63,568 nucleotides of DNA. It comes from an uncultured Eggerthellaceae bacterium. Its GTDB lineage: Bacteria > Actinomycetota > Coriobacteriia > Coriobacteriales > Eggerthellaceae. Made by a program: the position numbers and the translations under genes. This document shows, piece by piece, positions 60,403-63,568 of the stretch; the stretch's first letter is position 1; the number at the start of each line of letters is the position of its first letter. The stretch covers positions 1-63,568 of the forward strand of contig CANOHY010000006.1 of the NCBI GenBank assembly GCA_947565915.1, written 5' to 3'. The notes below the pieces were generated by a model that was not told the origin of the DNA, made no database searches, and worked only from the letters and a program-made list of their open reading frames with translations.

Positions 60403-61707
60403 TTACTTATCCTTTTTCTCCGTGATACGGCTTAGTGGCGTTTCAGCCGACTCGCGCTTGACGGCATCGCCGAGAACCTGGCCCGCATGATTGCGAAAGA
60501 ACCCTGGAGTCACGCCGGCTACCTTCTTGAACACGCGCGTGAAATAGCCCACGCTTTCGAAACCGCAACGCCTGGCCACGTCCGACACGCTGTAATCGGT
60601 CGTGCGCAAGTCCGACATGGCTGCGTCGATGCGCACCTTGTTGATGAAGCTCACCAGATTCATGCCCGTCTTCTCCTTGAAGGTGCGCGAGAGATACGAC
60701 GGAGAATACCCCACGTCGGCAGCAATCCTCTCCAGCGAGATAGGCTCGCTGTAATGCGTCTGCACATAGGTTTGTATGCGATAGATGTTGCGGTCGTAGC
60801 CAAGGTTCTGCAGCACCTGCACGAAACCGACGACCTCTTCCACCAAGAATCGGATGCGGTGATATACCTGCAGCGCCGTGGACATGTATTGCAGCTCTTC
60901 GCGGCAGCGCTCGCTGGCATCGAACACGATGCTGGTGTCCACGCCCGCATCGAGCCCTGCCCGGGCGATGATCACCGTTAGGTCCGACAGGCGCTCGAAG
61001 GCCCGGTGATCGCCACGCGTCATGCCATAGGAGTTGAATGCGCCGTATATGCGGTCGAAGGCAGCCAGCGCTCCGATGGGATCGGCCGCCTTGATGGCTG
61101 CCACCATGTCGTTCTCGCTCGCTATGGGGTACTCGCGCATCACCGACTTCTCGGCGCTCTTCACGATGCGATCGCTCATGCGCGAATTCGCATTGTCTTC
61201 CATCTGCCCCACACGGCGCAGGTACGTCTCGTCCTTCTCGCCCGCAGCAGCGCCCACAGCCCCCAGCAGAAGCGTTGCTTCGTGGAACCGTTCCACAGTG
61301 CATTGGCGGAAGGGCTCGTAGCCCTTGAATCCCTCGGGTTGGTCACCCTCGATCTCCATCTCGGCAGGGCCAACTACCATTGCAGCCACCACGCGCCTGT
61401 TCCTAATCACGGGTGCTGCAGCGAACAGCTTCTTCTCGGGACATACATAGGCATACTTGCCGCCGTAGCGGTCGGCCATCATGCCAGCTGCCACATGAGC
61501 CTTCCTGCAAGCATCGCTCCAGTACTCGCCCTCGCGCAAATGCGCACAGCGAGGGCACGAACGCCTGCAGCCGTCGGTCGCGTGCAGAATCTCCAGCACG
61601 TTCGACTTGTCATCGGCATCGGGCATCTCGAATAGCACGCCATCCAAGCCGCTCATGCTCTCGAGCGATTCAAGCAATTCGATGATGTCAGCGGTTTCGC
61701 GAGCCAT
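60403..61707 (-). CDS. AraC-family regulator with PocR-type sensory domain
   Basis: This 434-residue protein has an N-terminal PocR-like sensor (about 8-160) with conserved Cys: CRRSCPRCAHLREGEYWSDACRKAH and AYVCPEKKLFAAAPVIRNRRVVAAMVVGP. A helical linker follows, and a C-terminal double AraC helix-turn-helix (IYRIQTYVQTHYSEPISLERIAADVGYSPSYLSRTFKEKTGMNLVSFINKVRIDAA ... RRCGFESVGYFTRVFKKVAGVTPGFFR). AAAGGAG precedes the ATG. It stands between the corrinoid protein and methyltransferase genes and is the likely activator of both; PocR-type domains are known to sense small C3-type or aromatic ligands. Confidence 0.93.
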   Translation of the reverse strand: MARETADIIELLESLESMSGLDGVLFEMPDADDKSNVLEILHATDGCRRSCPRCAHLREGEYWSDACRKAHVAAGMMADRYGGKYAYVCPEKKLFAAAPVIRNRRVVAAMVVGPAEMEIEGDQPEGFKGYEPFRQCTVERFHEATLLLGAVGAAAGEKDETYLRRVGQMEDNANSRMSDRIVKSAEKSVMREYPIASENDMVAAIKAADPIGALAAFDRIYGAFNSYGMTRGDHRAFERLSDLTVIIARAGLDAGVDTSIVFDASERCREELQYMSTALQVYHRIRFLVEEVVGFVQVLQNLGYDRNIYRIQTYVQTHYSEPISLERIAADVGYSPSYLSRTFKEKTGMNLVSFINKVRIDAAMSDLRTTDYSVSDVARRCGFESVGYFTRVFKKVAGVTPGFFRNHAGQVLGDAVKRESAETPLSRITEKKDK

Positions 61708-61860
61708 CGAGCTCCTTTCCCTGCGATTATCATATTGTAAGGCTCTACTATGGTTAAATAATTACAAATAGCTCAATATTGTAGAAGCGGGTTATTGCTA
61801 TCATGGTTTCACAGGCAAAAGCCTGCAACCTATCCCACCACCGCTCGATAGGAGAGGCCC
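61708..61860. promoter_or_regulatory. Divergent control region of the corrinoid methyl-transfer genes
   Basis: The region is 153 bases and AT-rich compared with its flanks. The motif ATATTGTA occurs at 61732-61739 and 61773-61780 at a 41-base spacing, and AACAATATTGCG is found upstream of the corrinoid protein gene (60389-60400). These are candidate sites for the AraC-type regulator. Confidence 0.45.
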
Positions 61861-62691
61861 ATGATTGGCGAAGATTCCGATTTCCAGTTTGAGATCATTG
61901 GCGAGAAGATCAACGGTTTCGTCCCTCGCACCGGCAAAGCCATCCAGGAAAAGGATGGCGAGTACATCAAGGAGATTGCCCAGAAGCAATCTGAGGCTGG
62001 CTCCGACTTCCTCGACTGCTGCCCCGCAACCGACGAGGGCGCCCTCGAAACCATGAAGTGGCTGGTCGACCTCATCCAAGAAGTGAGCGACGTGCCCATC
62101 ACGCTGGACTCTCCCGGCCCCGACATCCTGCTGGCAGCCATGGACTTCTGCGACCGTCCCGGCATGCTGAACTCCACCAGCATGGCTGGCGGCAAGAACG
62201 ACCTCCTGCTTCCCGCTGTTGCAGGCACCGACTGGAAGATCGTGGTCATGCTCGACGACGACAACGGAATTCCACCCACGGCTGAGGGTCGCATCGAGAT
62301 CTTCAAGCGCAACCTGGAGCTTGCGGGCAAGATGAACGTGAAGCCGGGCCAGCTGTACTTCGACCCGCTGGTTGAGACCTTGGGCACCAACGGCGACAGC
62401 CTGCTCACGTTCGCCAAGGTTTGCCGTGCCATCAAGGCCGAGGAGCCCGAATGCCACATCACCTCGGGCCTTTCGAACATCTCGTTCGGCCTGCCTTCCC
62501 GCAAGCACATCAACATGCCGTTCCTCACGCTGGCCATGGAAGCCGGCATGGACTCCGCCATCGTGGACCCGCTGAACCGCGATTTCATGGGCGTCATCTA
62601 CGGCACCTTCGCGCTTTTGGGCTACGACGACTACTGCATGGAATACCTGGGTGCCTACCGTGAGGACATCTTCGGCCCCGCCAAGAAGTAA
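61861..62691 (+). CDS. Methylcorrinoid:tetrahydrofolate methyltransferase (MtgA/AcsE type)
   Basis: This 276-residue enzyme belongs to the pterin-binding (DHPS/AcsE) fold. It has IIGEKINGFVPRTGKAI at the N-terminus, QSEAGSDFLDCCPAT, the folate-binding ITLDSPGPD, MLNSTSMAGG, VVMLDDDNGIP, YFDPLVETLGT and ITSGLSNISFGLPSRKHIN. It moves the methyl group from the corrinoid protein to THF (or the reverse), giving methyl-THF that MetF/FolD/FchA/Fhs oxidise to formate or that acetyl-CoA synthase would use. GGAGAG precedes the ATG. It is divergent from the PocR/AraC regulator. Confidence 0.92.
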   Translation: MIGEDSDFQFEIIGEKINGFVPRTGKAIQEKDGEYIKEIAQKQSEAGSDFLDCCPATDEGALETMKWLVDLIQEVSDVPITLDSPGPDILLAAMDFCDRPGMLNSTSMAGGKNDLLLPAVAGTDWKIVVMLDDDNGIPPTAEGRIEIFKRNLELAGKMNVKPGQLYFDPLVETLGTNGDSLLTFAKVCRAIKAEEPECHITSGLSNISFGLPSRKHINMPFLTLAMEAGMDSAIVDPLNRDFMGVIYGTFALLGYDDYCMEYLGAYREDIFGPAKK

Positions 62692-62728
62692 AGGGCTTAC
62701 TTACCTGCGAATTGGTTTCAAGATTTGC

Positions 62729-62771
62729 TTACCAGAATGGCTCCGGTATATTACCGGAGCCATTCTGGTAA
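62729..62771. terminator. Long perfect hairpin after the MtgA-type gene
   Basis: A perfect 20-bp stem (62729-62748 with 62752-62771) with a 3-base loop, 38 bases after the stop. No T tract follows, so it is either a factor-assisted terminator or a small palindromic element. Confidence 0.75.
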
Positions 62772-62805
62772 GGAGAGTCAGCGACCCGTATATGTGAAAT
62801 AGCAG

Positions 62806-63208
62806 CCTATACTTACGAGACCCCCACTTTCTTTGACTTTAGGTTCGTATGTAATACAATGCATATCAAGGCGGAGCAGTTATCTCACGTCAATCGAGAC
62901 AAAATACACTCGCCATAACCCCCCCTATACTTGCGAAGCACCCAATTTCTTTGACTTCGGGTGCGGAATGAATGTTTTTTCGCGCTTTCATGAGCGAGGG
63001 TTTTCACGCGCAATGCGCTGAGCTGAGCGTTTAGAAAAGCCACCAACTCAAATGTACGTGCGACCCATTCACTCCGGGAGTGAAGTCAAAGAAATTGGAG
63101 TCTTGAGACAACACGGCTTCTCACGACCAGGGCAAAGAAGGCCTTCGAGAATGCCCAACTTGCCACAACTCATGCACTCCGAGGGCGAAGTCAAAGAAAG
63201 TGACGTCC
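62806..63208. repeat. Array of four TTTCTTTGACTT repeats in head-to-head order
   Basis: Two copies on the plus strand (62806-62848 and 62924-62965, both starting CCTATACTT.CGA) face two on the minus strand (63067-63102 and 63172-63208). The shared core is TTTCTTTGACTT or its complement. Overall 62692-63389 holds no gene I can support. The layout (two forward, two reverse) is like the four-unit repeats at 32.9 and 58.9 kb, with a different unit. Confidence 0.72.
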
Positions 63209-63389
63209 TCTCTCTCGAAAGAACACAAACGTATTTGATTCAGAAAGAAAACCAATCCGATTCTTATCTAGATAATTATAAGCTGTCTTGTTTAAGAACT
63301 TTTTTTACTCATATTGTATTTTTTTATATCATTTACGTTAATTTATTAATAGAAAGCGAGTACATGCGAATCATTAAATATGCAGAGAG

Positions 63390-63568
63390 ATGAAAAGGAA
63401 TTTATTGTCACAGATGAAAAATGAATGGCGAGAAAACATCTGGATTATAATTGAACTCGCCGTGGTTGGCCTGGCTATATGGGCGTTGCTCTCGATGTTG
63501 TTTTTTATGTCGGAAGGTTTGTTTGTGCCGAGAGGTTTCTCACCGGACAATGTGTATACGATAACAAC
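63390..63568 (+). CDS. MacB/FtsX-type ABC transporter permease, N-terminal part only (Bacteroidetes-like)
   Basis: 59 codons are open to the end of the window. The protein starts MKRNLLSQMKNEWRENIWII, continues with a membrane segment (IIIELAVVGLAIWALLSMLFF) and then LFVPRGFSPDNVYTI. This N-terminal plan, with 'EWR-x-N-x-W-xxx-EL' and 'PRGF-x-x-[DE]-x-x-Y-x-I', recalls MacB-type permeases common in Bacteroidetes. The ATG at 63390 has a purine-rich GAGAG before it. The DNA is clearly AT-richer than the rest of the window, which suggests transfer. The gene continues beyond the window and no ATPase is visible yet. Confidence 0.6.
   Translation, partial: MKRNLLSQMKNEWRENIWIIIELAVVGLAIWALLSMLFFMSEGLFVPRGFSPDNVYTIT

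Noticed and set aside
62833..63393. Two short plus-strand frames (62833-63021 and 63052-63393)
   Set aside because: They run across the four-unit repeat array, have no ribosome site and no protein-like pattern.
1..63568. tRNA, rRNA, CRISPR, prophage or complete insertion sequence
   Set aside because: I scanned for cloverleaf-like segments, regular direct repeats with spacers, and transposase or phage proteins and found none. A dedicated tRNA or CRISPR search would be needed to exclude them fully.

Overview
The window is high-GC bacterial DNA with dense genes and short intergenic gaps. Its gene content and protein style suggest a gut-type anaerobic actinobacterium of the Coriobacteriia, most likely an Eggerthellaceae relative. 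That placement is an inference from gene families (paired YhgE/Pip proteins, a MetF with a MetV-like cysteine domain, corrinoid methyl transfer, XRE-cupin regulators beside acyl-CoA ligases), because no rRNA or other phylogenetic marker is present. I found no tRNA, rRNA, CRISPR array, prophage or intact insertion sequence.

Layout. 1-3069: a three-gene operon (unknown protein with a cysteine motif, GcvT-like folate-dependent methyltransferase, short-chain dehydrogenase) closed by a terminator. 3.3-6.3 kb: XRE regulator plus DUF4097-type protein, then a membrane acyltransferase. 6.3-9.5 kb: an unusual Fe-ADH/ALDH fusion facing a MarR regulator. 9.5-18.8 kb: membrane and housekeeping genes (HdeD-like, voltage-gated channel, CstA, TauE/SafE, GltS, sirtuin, ThiC). 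18.8-26 kb: two coupled YhgE/Pip membrane proteins and acetolactate synthase IlvBN. 26.4-31.3 kb: a complete Bce-type antimicrobial-peptide module (response regulator, kinase, tiny membrane peptide, ABC ATPase, permease). 31.6-33.8 kb: GlyA and a small thioredoxin-fold protein. 34.3-41.3 kb: a lipid/acyl-CoA locus with an XRE-cupin regulator, an acyl-CoA synthetase on one side and, on the other, a two-gene operon of a catalytically stripped LeuA-like protein and a TIM-barrel/acyl-CoA ligase fusion. 41.5-48.9 kb: prepilin peptidase, UvrA2-type ABC protein, IlvE, LDH2-family dehydrogenase with a Lys/Cys-rich tail, secreted nuclease. 48.9-51.8 kb: csoR-copA with a recognisable operator.

51.9-62.7 kb is the metabolic centre of the window: a formate/nitrite channel, MetF-MetV-like methylene-THF reductase, formate-THF ligase, FchA, FolD and FolE, followed by a corrinoid protein, a PocR/AraC-type regulator and a methyl-THF:corrinoid methyltransferase. 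Together they form the methyl branch of the Wood-Ljungdahl pathway plus the entry point for methyl groups taken from methylated substrates. CODH/acetyl-CoA synthase and the substrate-specific methyltransferase are not in the window. GlyA, and possibly the GcvT-like gene, feed the same folate pool.

The last ~350 bases become AT-rich and end inside a MacB/FtsX-type permease that looks Bacteroidetes-like, suggesting the edge of acquired DNA.

The intergenic regions carry several families of long inverted repeats. One family (about six copies) keeps a conserved core, while its outer and inner stems differ in sequence between copies but still pair. This is the strongest non-coding signal here. Together with the LeuA-like/ligase-fusion operon, it is my best candidate for something undescribed.
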